From Portunus trituberculatus (taxonomy: Eukaryota; Arthropoda; Malacostraca; Decapoda; Portunidae): a DNA stretch of 64,000 nucleotides. The stretch is taken from assembly GCF_017591435.1 (NCBI RefSeq), contig NC_059297.1, positions 11,886,911 to 11,950,910 on the forward strand. Reading direction: 5' to 3'. The translations under genes were made by a program, and so were the position numbers. Positions 44,919 to 56,722 of the stretch are shown one piece after another; within the stretch, counting starts at the first letter, position 1; every line of letters starts with the position of its first letter. A model generated the notes under the pieces. It was not told the origin of the DNA. It saw only the letters and a program-made list of their open reading frames with translations, and did no database searches.

Positions 44919-45485
44919 GAGGAGGAAGAAATCAAGATGCTACGAGACTCCTTGGCACAGCGTCTGCCTGAGGAAGGGCCAAACAAGGGAGTAGTAGAGG
45001 AGCAAGTTAAGGTACCAGTGAAGGATCAAACAAAGACAGTAGTGAAGGAGGAGGAAGAGGAGGAGGAGGAAGAAGAGGAGGATGAAGATGAAGAGGTAGA
45101 GGAGGAGGAAGTAAAAGAGGATAAGAAAGAGGAGACCAAAGTGTTCAAAAAGGAGGAGGAGGAGAAAAGGACAGTAGAAAAGCAAGTTATAGACATCGTA
45201 GAAAAGCAAGTAGAAAAACCAGTGAAAGGAGATAAAAAGCAAATACAAATAGAGAGGGAGAAAGAGGAAGAAGAGGAGGAGGAAGAGGAGGAGGAGGAGG
45301 AGGATGAATATGAGGATAAAGAATATGAGGATGATGAAGAAGAGGAAGTAGAAGAGAGAACACCAAAGTGGACTGGTAATCGAGCACAGATGAGCAAAAA
45401 GATCATTCCAGTACCACCAAAGCAGGTCCTCTCTTGTTCCAGCCAAAACAGGCCAGCCACTACCACCACCATCATAATCAAACAG
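44919..45485 (+). CDS. NUAK: NUAK exon 10: glutamate-rich tail
   Basis: This exon has 189 codons in phase 0. The acceptor is aaatttccag and the donor gtcagg. The start EEEEIKMLRDSLAQRLPEEG looks like a helix that continues from the end of exon 9. Two long acidic tracts follow, at about 45,046-45,130 and 45,259-45,355, broken by VEKQV and KKEEE repeats. The end RAQMSKKIIPVPPKQVLSCS is less biased and probably constrained. The acidic tracts derive from (GAG/GAA)n codon repeats and could vary in length between individuals. Confidence 0.8.
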
Positions 45486-47286
45486 GTCAGGTGCTCCCCA
45501 GTGCACTGCCTCCCCATAGCAAGGCGCGTCACCCCCGGCTCTGCTTAGTCACTTCACCCAGTAGCCGAGAGCCATCCATTCCTGCATCACTACTCTAGCC
45601 TCTGGAAGTGTTGGAAAAATTACCGAGTCTTCTCTCTCACTGTACCAGTGCCTTCTGACAACTGAATGGGAAATAATTTGTACATGGTTGAGATAAATAT
45701 CCAACAAATAGCTGCTTGATGAATATGAGTCCTTACATCATGGCGGCTTCATGTTAACAAATTTAGGCATTTGTCTTAAGACTTTAGACATTCCTGCATT
45801 TCATCTAGCCTGAGAATTTATTTTGATAAGAAATAATAAAATAGTCAGTCAACAGAAACAAGTAAAAGAGTTACACAAAACAATTCTTCATGAACCTCAA
45901 CATGAGGGTAATGATTTTTTATTCCTAATCAGTTTCTGGCTCTGGTGAAAATAATTAAATAAATAAAATACAAGTTCCTTAAACTAAAATAAATCTTTTC
46001 TCTTTTCAATCTGTTGATAACTTCATGAGATTCTCTCGTGACAAATATGGGTGGATACATTCAGTCATGTCAACAAATTTATTGGTAATAGTAATGATTA
46101 AAGAAACAACTGTAAGAAATATAAAAAAGTTAGCATGATGGTCTAAGTTCACAGAACAACCTGGAAGAAATAAATCAATGTAAAAGAAAATCTCTAAGTG
46201 TTGTCTCAGACTTTTTTGGAGGAGGGAATTGTTAAATAATAATCCTTTGAAATGGATAGATTAAAGCAACACAGGCAAGCAAGCATAGACTGGTGCTGTG
46301 AAGACAACGGTTTAATTTTTCTGGAACATCTTGCCGAAAACCCTTTAAGACTTACACATTGCAAGTGTCTGCTTGCCTACATAGTACTGAGACAATGAAT
46401 GGCAACTGACATCTTTATTAGTGTTTCAATTTATTCCATCCTGCCAGGCATACTTGAAGGGATGTGGTGGAGAGCCAGACATCACTTCCCTAACCTCAGT
46501 AATTTCTACAGGAGCTTAGTAGCACATGTAGGCAAAGATGTAGAATGGTGCACAAGAGAGTGTGTTTGATGCTTTTATAGACACCAGGTTTAGAAGATGT
46601 AGAGCAAAACACAAATAAATTGCATTTCATGCTTTTGTAGATTACCATTAGCGAGTGATTGACATTAGTTTTGGACCAGGTGTGTGTAGCCAGACAAAGC
46701 ATATGTAGTTCCTCCCACATCCAACTTTGCCTATTTCATTAATAGCTTTCTTTAGAAGGGGAAATATTTCTTGATGTCTCTTGCAGTTGTGTCCAAGTTT
46801 ACTGCTTTGGTAAATGGTTTATATTGGGATTTGATACATAGTCCCTCCAAACTCCTAACTTGAATGAAAAACCTGAATGAATTTTTACCTTACCTTTTGA
46901 TTGAGTGAGTCCAACATCATTGTTTAGAAAACTTGATCAGTGAAAAGAACTTAATAATAAAACTGATTCCTTAAATGGACAAGACAGAATTGATTTCTTT
47001 TCTTAACATAGCTGACAATTTGATAACACATCCATCTAATCCTACACACCATTAGTGTGGGAATGTGTAATAACAAAATATTCAAAGTCAACTAAACTCT
47101 ACCAGGACTACAGCAATTCATAAAGAGTCATATACTACTTTGAATGTCCTGATCACTCCTCTCAAATTTAAACTTAAACATTAGACTTTTTTTCCTTTTT
47201 ATGTTCAACACAATTTCTAATTCTCGAAACACAGTTGAGGTTGTTACAATATAATGGCCAGTGTTTTACTCTCACCACTCTTGCAG
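45486..47286. other. NUAK intron, no element recognised
   Basis: A/T-rich, with no splice-flanked exon or transposon end seen. Confidence 0.55.
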
Positions 47287-47478
47287 GGAGCAAGTGAGGG
47301 GCCACAAAAGGCACCGGAGACCCCAGACACAGACCGAAAGCAGACCAAACTAGAAATTGTGCTCAACAACAAGCCAACCCAGCAGCAGCCTGAAGCCAAG
47401 CGTGCCTCCTATGCAGAGATCAAACTCTCTTCACCATCCACCAAGGAGCCACCCAAGACAAAGGGATTCAGAACAGAG
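47287..47478 (+). CDS. NUAK: NUAK exon 11
   Basis: This exon has 64 codons in phase 0, between acceptor ctcttgcag and donor gttagt. It encodes GASEGPQKAPETPDTDRKQT, then KLEIVLNNKPTQQQPEAKRA and SYAEIKLSSPSTKEPPKTKG. It is less repetitive than the neighbouring tail exons and probably conserved in related species. No known domain is recognised. Reading past the donor gives only ten more codons before a stop. Confidence 0.82.
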
Positions 47479-47929
47479 GTTAGTGTCAATTTAATGCTCT
47501 ATCTAATAACAAGTCAGCAATAAAAGTGTAAGTAGTGTCTCAACATTACCACTGCTTTCTCTCCTTGTTTCTAATTTTTACTTGGTCTCTAAACTTGCCC
47601 AGCCTCTTCCATATATTTCAGTCAAAATATTATCCTTGTCTGAGCTTTTGTTTCTTCATATTTTGATTTGAACAGTTAATCCACTGTTGTTTTCTTTCTC
47701 TTTTCTGTGCTCATGTACATTCAATTAACAAACGAAGGACTATCAGTTGACAAAAAGCATCATCCTAATGACAGCATTACCATTCCCATGCACTCTCATG
47801 TGGCAAAATTATCACAAAATTGCTGTCATAGTCCTTGATAATTGATATACAACATTCTCTTAGTATAATAAGATTTTTTTCTTCTTTTTTTCATTTTACT
47901 TATTTTCTTTTTTATAGTTCTTAGGTTAC

Positions 47930-47933
<4 letters not shown>

Positions 47934-48004
<71 letters not shown>
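47934..48004. repeat. (CT)n tract upstream of NUAK exon 12
   Basis: About 35 units ending 40 bases before the exon 12 start; probably part of its polypyrimidine environment. Confidence 0.96.
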
Positions 48005-48005
<1 letters not shown>

Positions 48006-48043
48006 AATCACTGCCACCATCATTACCACTGTCACATGTGCAG

Positions 48044-48249
48044 GTGCATGCCAAGGTGGAGGCAGTACCTCCGGAGCCAGTCACAGGACCAAAGCCAGGG
48101 CCAGGGCCAGGGCCTGGGCCTGGGCCAGGACCAGGAGAGGCACAGCTACAGCGAGCTAAGAGGGAACGCATCATCCCCATCATGATGGAAGATGATGACG
48201 AAGATGACGACACAACTGCCAGTGAATCACACATCCCTCTTGACAGCAA
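48044..48249 (+). CDS. NUAK: NUAK exon 12: Pro-Gly repeat and first RERIIPI motif
   Basis: The exon starts VHAKVEAVPPEPVTGPKPGP, runs through a perfect (PG)n stretch made by a (CCAGGG/CCTGGG)n repeat, and then encodes KRERIIPIMMEDDDEDDDTT. The acceptor is acatgtgcag, with a 71-bp (CT)n tract ending 40 bases upstream. The donor is gacagcaa/gtaagt, phase 2. The RERIIPI motif recurs in exon 14. The PG repeat may be length-polymorphic. Confidence 0.82.
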
Positions 48250-50853
48250 GTAAGTGTGGAGGCTGGGGAGTTATGTTCAGGTGAGAGTTGAATGATAAAA
48301 ACCTGCCTATTATGATGGCCTGCTGGATCTAAATGAAGATAATGTAGGGGCTGCCAGACTTATTTTGTGGCTGTGTAACCAACAGCATACAGATCACACC
48401 TGATGTCTAATTTTTTTTCCAGTGTTAAAAGACAAGTTATTACACCTTTATTTTCCCATTAAGCAGTCAAAAGATTGAGGGTTTTCTTTACATATTTCTA
48501 ACACATATCATAGAACAACTTAAATGCCCTTTTTTTCACTATAGCCATAGTGTTTTATCCATTTTATAATTCATTGTAGAAAATTAGAAAGATACTTAAT
48601 TTGTTTTCTGGATCCTATGTCAATATGGTGAAGCTAAGAAGACTCATACATACAATTAGTATATTAGTAATTTACTGTCTAATATGAAAAGTAGCAAATT
48701 TTCCTTTTAAAAAAAATAATGCATTCGTCATATCTTGTAATAATTGATATACTGAGATAATTGATTAAATAATGTAGTGATTGCCTCTCTGGTAGTAAAA
48801 AAATTATAGATATGAGATGAATGAAAATTTCTTCATATAATAATGTGAATTAGTGAATTATTTAATCATTCACAATTTCTTACAGTAACTGTTTATGATT
48901 TGGCACAACTCACAAAACTGCTGAACTAAGATTATCTTAACACGCTCCAACCACTCATTTCCAAACTGCCACTTTCCAAAACACAACATTTGGATTTGAA
49001 CATTACACAACCAAAATAAACAGAATGAGTGGGAAGATTCACATTATGTTCACCTTCCACACTGATCACTGCTTGCAACTTTACTGGTGGCACACTTGCC
49101 TACCTCTTGGCAAGCCCAGATTTGTGTTCTATTCAGGTGCAAAGGTTTCCTTTGATGAGTGAGCCAACTACTACTGTCTTCCTTGAGTAAGAGTACAGCA
49201 TGTGAAGGGTGTCAGTCTGACTCATGGATTGCACTATATGAGTTCTGGGGTTTCTTCAGAAGGGTAGAGTTGGTGATTAGGAGTCCAACACATGATACTC
49301 ATGTTGGTTCCTCCATGAGAGAAGCAGCATTTTCTTATAACCCTTGCTGGTATTATAATGACCTTATTAGGATCTCATAACTCTGTTAATTTCCATTTAC
49401 TAATGTTTTATTATGGCAACACCATACAGTATTGTCCTGATCCATCTTGCAGTGGCTCACTTATTTTTTGGGTTGTGTTTCTGGAACTTAGGATTGTATG
49501 TTTGAGAGGTTGGAGTTTTCCATTCTTTATTGATTTTGAAAATTTCAAGCTATGCTATTATATTTTCTGAGTTCATTGTTGTTATAATTTTTTTTATCTG
49601 CTTGTGCTGCTTTCGATTTGTTTATACTGTCGCCTTTAGCACAGGACTATGCGACTCTATGCTGACTGCCATCTAGCTCAGCAATTTGCTCTACTACTAT
49701 TCCAAAAATAAGGGAAAGTTAACTGATAATAAAATCATTTCTTAAGCAAACAAGTATTCAATTTTTTTTTTTCTATTCAAATAGGTGAACAAATTTGTTC
49801 TAAACCATCTTCTCAAGTGACAATTTACAGAAAAAATGGCACAATTTGCAAATTCACCACTTAGTGAAATTCAATATCATACAACATTTATTCATCTTAT
49901 CTATGGTATTGGATGTCAAAATACACTACCTTTCTCTCTTCTTTTGCCAAAGTAATCTATCATTGTTGTCATTTGGCAAACATGTCTTATCCAGTGTGAA
50001 AACTTAATTAATATTTCTTTTCTAATGAAATAGTGGATCCATCAGATGATGTAAGTACAACAATGGTTAATTAATTCCCGTTATGGTTATTAACTGTTTC
50101 ATCCACCAAACAAAAGCTTGGATACAACACTCCAAAAATTGATGAAAAAAAAAAAAAAAAAATTGCAGCAGCCTCAACAACACTGGACTTCCCACTAGCA
50201 GCACCTCATCTTGTGTGTGGCTGTGGCAGAGCACCCTCAAGACAGTGGCACACCCTCCAGGCACTAACAGTTTTCCTCCTTGACCTAGATAGAGTTCAGC
50301 CACCACCCTGGCACTTCATCCTCCTGCTGGCTTGCATAACACTCAAAGGACAGTGCCAGCCAGGAATAATTATACTCTCAGTGTCATAGATTTACCACAG
50401 TAATATTGTTATTTATGGACAGAAGAACATGGTAACTTGCCATTGATGAGCCTACATGTCTCTGTCTTGTTCTCCACCTTGCAGTAATTAAATCTACATT
50501 CTTACCAACACCCTTATTTACTAGTAAGATCTCAGAGTTGCAGATAAAATAGTCCAGTATCTTACAAATATAGGTAAGAGTTTCAGTAGACATATGAAGT
50601 CAGTTTTCTACAAGTTTTCAATTAAGACAGGAATGTGTAGACCAGTCAGCAAGTAAAACCATACACCAATGGTAATGTTGCCAGGTTCTCATGCCCTCAG
50701 GTGACAAAATTGATGTACTACATTCTATGACACAAGTCCCCATAATGCAGTGTATAAACTAACTAACCTCTGAGTCCAGCTAACCAGCCATGGATAAAAT
50801 GAGATGTGGCAGAGTTTGTGTTGATGTCCATCCTTCCTCCTTGCTCCCCCCAG
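48250..50853. other. NUAK intron, no element recognised
   Basis: A/T-rich sequence. Short open frames (for example 49,159-49,570) have no conserved features. Confidence 0.5.
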
Positions 50854-50982
50854 CAGGCGTACTGGCTCCTCCATGCCCTGCGGCAGTACACGCATCACCC
50901 CTCTGACCTCACAGCTCCCCAACAGTCGTCCCCCTGATCCTCGAACACCTCCTGTTTGCACTTCTGCACCAGAACCAATAAG
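50854..50982 (+). CDS. NUAK: NUAK exon 13: symmetric cassette-type exon with NAGNAG acceptor
   Basis: The acceptor ctccccccagcag is a tandem NAGNAG site, so the exon may start at 50854 or 50857, differing by one codon. From the split codon it reads NRRTGSSMPCGSTRITPL and continues through NSRPPDPRTPPVCTSAPEPI to donor gtctgt. Both sides are phase 2, so skipping keeps the frame and joins exon 12 directly to exon 14. The donor is weaker than average. The sequence is Ser/Thr/Pro-rich, like the rest of the tail. Confidence 0.65.
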
Positions 50983-52349
50983 GTCTGTTGCAGCAACCTT
51001 TGCAATGGTCTGTTTTATCATTATCCTCTTCTTCCTCCTTGTCATTTTGTTTCCTTTCACTGCCTCTCTTCCACTTTTCATTTGCTCTCTCTTTCTCTAT
51101 GTCTTATCTCTCTTTTCTCTTTGTCTCTCTCTCTTTTGTACTTCATTTGTTTTATTTCTGCTCATCTTGTTTTCCATATATTTTGCCTCCTTATCTTTTG
51201 TTTTCTCCTCGTCTTTGTCCTTATATCTTCCTTTCCTTTTTTTCTTTTCTTTGGTCTCTAATTATTTCTCCTTTTTTTGTGACATATTTTGAACATAATT
51301 AAATGTGCTTTAGGAAACTTGTAGTATTTCTCTCATGTTCTATATATTCTTCTCTCATGTTCTATATATTCTTCTCTCCAGTTGTCACCTCCTCTTTAGT
51401 CTCCTCCATCTTCTTCTCAGTCCCCATCATCTCCTCCTCCTCCTCCTCCTCCTCCTCCTCCTCCATTAAATCAGTCCAGAGAAATTGTAATTTATCCAAA
51501 AATTACTTCACAATCCCCACCATAAATATGAACATCAGGTCTCCTCTTCCTCCTCCTCCACCCTCTTCACAGGTTCCCTATTCTTCCTTAGAGTAAAAAC
51601 CTTTACCTTACTGTTTTAATCCTCCCATAGTAGTCTGACTCAGCCTGGCCTTCTTATTCATAGACTTACTGACTTTTACAGAACATGAACATTTTACTTT
51701 CTCTCAAATCTACGGTAATAACAGAATCTCCCTATCATATTGCACATTTAGTATTCCAACTCAAATTTCTCCTATTCTATGCAGTATATAAATGAAATAA
51801 CTGTATAAATAATTTTTACCTTCATCCTTGCCCAAGTATATGCAAAGTCCTTTTTGCTACACAGTTTGAAAACAGAAAACATTTTACTTTTATCCATGCC
51901 CAGAATATATCCATTTATCATATATGGTATACAAACAGTACAGTGGTATCTCAATTTATGTCCTTCATCCATTCCAGATCTTTGGACTTTTACCAAACTA
52001 TTTTTCCCATGACAAATGCAGTCACATAGTGTCAAATCCCACCATTCATCCACCTCACTAATCATGCAATTAATCATACAATTCATCCAACTGGTTCACA
52101 TAAAATTCAATTTGTCATTTGTACACTTGCCCTGTGATTCGGGCAGCATAATCTTGTTACTTTCCGTACCACTTGGTCACTTCAGGTCAGTGTCACATCT
52201 TGACTTATTTTTACCTGTACAAGTTCTAGCATGTGAGTTACTATCCATAAAAAGGTCATATACTAAGCCAGTGGTATTCATTGCACAGCTCGCGAGCTGC
52301 TGGCAGCTTGTGATGACTCAATTTGCGGCTCTCGAAAAATAAATAAATA
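50983..52349. other. NUAK intron with a 23-bp direct duplication
   Basis: T/C-rich sequence. TTCTCTCATGTTCTATATAT is repeated in tandem at about 51,330-51,375. A short (CCT)n lies at 51,431-51,463. Leu/Ser-rich frames reflect composition. Confidence 0.5.
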
Positions 52350-52584
52350 CAGGTAACTCAATTTACACGATAGATGCATTCCAAGAGGCATCGAGTATTT
52401 CAAAATTTGTGTAAAACAAACTTGTAATTCTCATAAGAAACAATAGATGATAGGAGGGATGCAAGATATGGTCAAATCGTGTATAAGCAAACCGATCGTG
52501 CAAATTTAATTAATTATAATATTTTTTTGGTCGCATATTAACAAAAACATGTAAATTAAACACGCATACATCAAGAGTTACCTG
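52350..52584. mobile_element. Pogo/Tigger-like MITE, copy 2
   Basis: The element is 235 bp with the same ends and body as 13668-13903 (CAGGTAACTC, CACGATAGATGC, GTGTATAAGCAAACCGATC) and TA on both flanks. It is in the same orientation and differs by scattered substitutions and small indels. Confidence 0.88.
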
Positions 52585-52645
52585 TAAATGAATAAAAAAA
52601 CAAAAATAAATAGAAAAGTAATAATTTTTCAAGTACGATACATAC

Positions 52646-52685
52646 AGGCAACCCCAACTTAACGAACGGGTTACGTTTCTAAAAA
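52646..52685. mobile_element. Single end of another Tigger-like element
   Basis: TACAGGCAACCCCAACTTAA and CGAACGGGTTACGTTTCT resemble the end of a Tigger-type DNA transposon. The opposite end was not found in the next 1 kb, so this is a fragment or a chance match. Confidence 0.3.
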
Positions 52686-53603
52686 AAAAAGTTTTTTTCT
52701 TCCTTTTTAGTTCTTTTTTTCTTCTTTTCTTTTCTTTTTTTCTTAAATATGCACATAGCCAGAGGTATACAGTGTTTTAATAACATCACTAGACATATTG
52801 GTTGTGGACAGTACACTGCTAAATGGCCACATGAACATAGGAATTTATTTAATAGTCTTAATTTATATTGATTTCTAAAAGTTACAGTAAATTGTTTATG
52901 CTTTCATGTATACATGGTAGAAAGGTAAGGCTGGCAGTAGTATAGTTAAGTTTATGTTAACAATTACACATTTCAAGTCTGTAACATTTGCAAGATGTCA
53001 ACATAAACAGTTCCAAGATAAAAGCTAAACATGGGATATAGTACATAGCAGGGGAAAAAAAAAAGATGAAATAAGAAAAATATAAATGAAAATGCATACA
53101 AACCAGAAGACATCCAAAGTGCACAGCTTTAGTAACCCCTAATAGGAATCCTTACAGAAGGGAACCCCTGAAGTGACATACTACATGTAGAACAATATAA
53201 AATTAAATCTCTTGAATTTGAATAAAAATTGAAAATTAAGAAAATATTCCTTGTTTGATGTCAAACTTTGTCAAATTTCACTGCAGTCTGTTGATAACTT
53301 TTCAGAGTTATCAGTTTGATAATACTAAATATAATAAATATGTAGGTAAGAAACCCTAAGAAGATATTTTTTTACATTTACAACTGTACTTTATTTATAG
53401 CTGCAAGTATTGTACATTCCCATGCAAAGGACTTGCATATACTTAGGAAAGCATATACTACAGAAAATGCATAGCATTTAACCATTGCAACAGCCACTGT
53501 CTATTTTTCTTCAGTGACATTAAAGAACAACAAAATTTATTGTTGAAAAAATAGCCATTAACAATATAAGTAATTAGTACTTAGCCATACAAGTATCTTA
53601 ATC

Positions 53604-53606
<3 letters not shown>
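52686..53606. other. NUAK intron, no element recognised
   Basis: A/T-rich; nothing supported. Confidence 0.5.

Positions 53607-53681
<75 letters not shown>
53607..53681. repeat. (CT)n tract upstream of NUAK exon 14
   Basis: About 37 units followed by a natural pyrimidine tract into the acceptor at 53719. Confidence 0.96.
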
Positions 53682-53685
<4 letters not shown>

Positions 53686-53719
53686 TTCTACTACCCCTCA
53701 CCCCTTCCACTCCCTGCAG

Positions 53720-53872
53720 GAAGTCACGACGGGAGCGGATCATTCCCATTGCCGTCGAGGGTGAAGGTTTGGTCACCCCGCCGCCCCATGTGGAGGAAGG
53801 GGCAGGGCTTGGTGCAGCTCGGACACACCCGGCCTTCTCCCGCACCCTGTCTGGCCGCCCCAACACCCTCAG
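53720..53872 (+). CDS. NUAK: NUAK exon 14: second RERIIPI motif
   Basis: The acceptor ccctgcag is preceded by a 75-bp (CT)n tract and the donor is gtaagt; both sides are phase 2. It encodes KSRRERIIPIAVEGEGLVTP and then AFSRTLSGRPNTLR. The core RRERIIPI matches KRERIIPI of exon 12 in sequence and reading phase, and both exons sit behind (CT)n tracts, suggesting exon duplication. The block may be a short linear binding motif. Confidence 0.83.
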
Positions 53873-54035
53873 GTAAGTCTGTGTATGTGTGGAGGGGAGG
53901 GTATTGCCTGAGGACCTTCCCTTTCTCAACTCTCTTGTGTTTTTTCCACTGTTCAATCTTTTCTTGTTCCTCTCTCAGTTGTGGATGTTTTTAATCTAAT
54001 ATTTCCAGTTTGTTGTCATTGATTTATATACTGTA

Positions 54036-54041
<6 letters not shown>

Positions 54042-54095
<54 letters not shown>
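54042..54095. repeat. (TC)n microsatellite
   Basis: About 27 units downstream of NUAK exon 14. Confidence 0.95.
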
Positions 54096-54099
<4 letters not shown>

Positions 54100-54957
54100 A
54101 TGTACTGTTAGTTCCATTTATTTATTTTTTTTATTTATTTAATTTTTTTTTTCTATGTGATCATCCTTTTCCACTTGGCTTCCAGTAATAATCATATACT
54201 TACACGGGAGCATGGAGGCAGGCTTATATTACTGGCTCAGGGATGTGCTGCAGTGGGCATGTTGTGGCATTTCCACAGTGAAGATTTCATGTTTGTCACC
54301 TTCCTTTTTGCACATAACTAGTTCCAGTTTAGCCAAAGCAGATGATACCTTTCTCTTTGTTTTTGTGACTTCTCCACTATTGTGATTTGCTGTATGCATA
54401 TGTCAGTTTCATTGTTTGTTGTTTTCAAGGAACACTGTTTGGCAAAAGCTCATTAATATTCTTTCCCTTGTGTCCTTTATTCTTTTTTTTTTTTTTTCAC
54501 CTTTTTATAGTATGTTATGACACGTTAATATTTTATTGCACATGGTAGAGATTTTATTCTTTTCAGTGCTTGCATTTGGAAAATACAGATTACAGATATT
54601 TTTCCTCATGAGGAATTGCTACTGTTACAATCCTCTAATTTCTTCAGTTACTTTTAAATAATGAGCCTTGAATAATGCATTATGTTTTTTTGCCTGTGAT
54701 TTCCTTGCTTTGATTATTTTATTATTTTCAAAAGTTTCATTCATACTAATCACCCTCTTAATCTTATCTATACATTCTAATGCCCCAGGATACTTCAGAG
54801 TGGGTGTGGGTGGGTGCATGTTTAACAGAGTATAGAAAAGGCACGTGATGTACATGCTATGGACACACTTGCTTTCAGTACTCTCAATAGCAGGTGAGGC
54901 TTTTTGCCTTGCTATCTGCAACTAATATGCTTGTTGCTTATGGCTATCTGATGGCAG

Positions 54958-55062
54958 TGGGATGGAGGGGGAAGCAGCCCCATCACCCTCTTGTCCTCAG
55001 AGGTCACCAGCTGACTCTACCACAGCTTCTACTTGGCACACCCACTTCTCCCACAGTAACAG
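54958..55062 (+). CDS. Possible alternative NUAK exon
   Basis: Between acceptor gatggcag and donor gtactt the phase-2 frame is open for 105 bp. It reads SGMEGEAAPSPSCPQRSPAD and then STTASTWHTHFSHSN. Both ends are phase 2, so the segment could be included between exons 14 and 15 without breaking the frame. Its Ser/Pro-rich composition resembles the tail, but the pyrimidine tract is weak. It could be chance, and I do not count it in the main chain. Confidence 0.3.
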
Positions 55063-55127
55063 GTACTTCCTCTCATTCTTTTCATGTGCCTCACTAAACA
55101 TGTCATCAACCTGACCGCCTTCACTAA

Positions 55128-55676
55128 AGGCCAGTTCACACATGTCAATTTGCAACTAAAATTGGAAGTTGGTAGAGTTTCCAACTGAATATTGGTGCCT
55201 AGCAACTGGAAAAACCAGTCACAAAACAAGACCAACATGTTAGTTTTGTTCACTCAATTTGCAACTTTGTTTATGTTATGACATCATGGAGAAAGATTTG
55301 AAAATGTGGTGTCAATGTAGAGAAGAAGTTGGTGAGGAAAAAAAGAGCACATCTGGGACATAAAAGTGAATTCTACAACAAAAATAGCCAACACAAAAAG
55401 GTATTCGATGAGATAGCTGCCACTCTCCAATGACTGCCTCTCTCTATGCAGGGTGTTGTTGAGGTAAGGATTGAATACTTGTGATGATTTAATTGTCATC
55501 ATCACAAGTGGAAGACATCTTGTTGGGTAGCTGTTTGTTTACATTCACTTCCTGCCAAGCAGTCCATACTTCCAGTCTCTATGTGTGAACATGTTCCAAC
55601 TAGAAGGGCTCAGTCGATGCTTCTACCAACTTGCAATTTCAGCTGCATATTGGCATATTGACATGTGAACCCACCT
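55128..55676. mobile_element. PIF/Harbinger-like non-autonomous element flanked by TAA
   Basis: The ends AGGCCAGTTCACACATGTCA and the inverse of TGACATGTGAACCCACCT are imperfect inverted repeats, flanked by TAA at 55125-55127 and 55677-55679. A 3-bp TAA duplication fits PIF/Harbinger. Inside, the + strand reads SEFYNKNSQHKKVFDEIAAT before a stop. This resembles the Myb/SANT-like (MADF) accessory protein these elements carry. It is a deletion derivative without transposase. Confidence 0.65.
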
Positions 55677-55679
55677 TAA

Positions 55680-56413
55680 CATCATGACCTATGTGGACTG
55701 TCATGGGTTCCTACCGTAATCTTGTCACCAGAGGACAGTAAGTAATTGAAAATCACTGTCTAATGCTCTCCGTACACATTACCATTGCTATTCCATTTTT
55801 CTGAGCACCATCACCATTACATTGTAGCTGATACATATTTATGCTGATTATGTATTGTCAGGATGAAATGAACCAAACAGTTTTGACACTATTACCATAA
55901 ACTTATCCATTCAAGTTTTCCTCTTAATTAGCTACTTTACACCCAATACATTCCTTACATTCAAACATCTTAAACATGCAACACTGGTACACTCCAAACA
56001 TAACACCAACGGCACATCTCATCCACAGCCTGACAAAATTCAAGCTGGAAAATAAACATCAGTGAAAGCTAAACAAGCTGACACCACCACTGACATCACC
56101 AAAATATGCTTTATGACTCCATTGCATTATAGACCCTCTCTCTACCTTCTTTCATCTCTCTTAGCTGTATGTGTGTTCCATGCAACCCTTCTAAAACTTA
56201 TAATCTCATTTAGCCATTTAATTCAAAATCTCTTTTATCCATTTAATTCTCTGTCCTGCCTTCCTTCACTATCTGTGTTTTTTATTTTGCAGACTAATAG
56301 TTCAAAGCTACAGTAGCTTGCTAAGATGAGAAGAAATCATTCTTCCTAGATATGTTACCTGCCTCCCACTCCTAACATCCACACCACATCCTGACCTGTG
56401 TCTTCCCTTCTAG
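55680..56413. other. NUAK intron, no element recognised
   Basis: Mixed sequence; the short open frame at 56,062-56,316 lacks conserved features. Confidence 0.5.
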
Positions 56414-56722
56414 TCGGGGACGCGGCTTCCTGCTCGACCACAGTGAGAGCTTCAGTTCAGCTGGGGAGGAGGAGGAGGAGGATGAGGATGACGGTTTCCA
56501 GATTCTGACTGCAGAGTCACTCTTTTCGACTCTTCTCAACCGAGTTCGTTCCCTCACACGGAAAATGAATGCAGAGGATGGACGAGGCGACAGAGTCCGC
56601 ATGACATCCAACCGACCAACTCCTGACCCCAGCGGAGGACCAGGGATGCCTGGGGCCGTCCATTCAGGCTCAGCTGGATTCTGGTCATCCCTCTACAACT
56701 CCCCACGGGACTCTCCAGCCAG
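56414..56722 (+). CDS. NUAK: NUAK exon 15: C-terminal region
   Basis: This exon has 103 codons between acceptor tcccttctag and donor gtgaga, phase 2 on both sides. It encodes SRGRGFLLDHSESFSSAGEE, an acidic run, and then GFQILTAESLFSTLLNRVRS and LTRKMNAEDGRGDRVRMTSN. It ends with GSAGFWSSLYNSPRDSPAR. The segment FQILTAESLFSTLLNRVRSL is predicted to be an amphipathic helix with balanced composition. It is the part of the tail most likely to fold or bind a partner. Confidence 0.85.

Noticed and set aside
44940..45532. Minus-strand Leu/Ser-rich frames with apparent membrane helices
   Set aside because: They are antisense of the Glu-rich exon 10; the hydrophobic runs are complements of GAG/GAA repeats.
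50873..51302. Membrane-protein-like frames after exon 13
   Set aside because: Hydrophobicity comes from T/C-rich intron sequence. The frame beyond 50982 is read-through past a donor.
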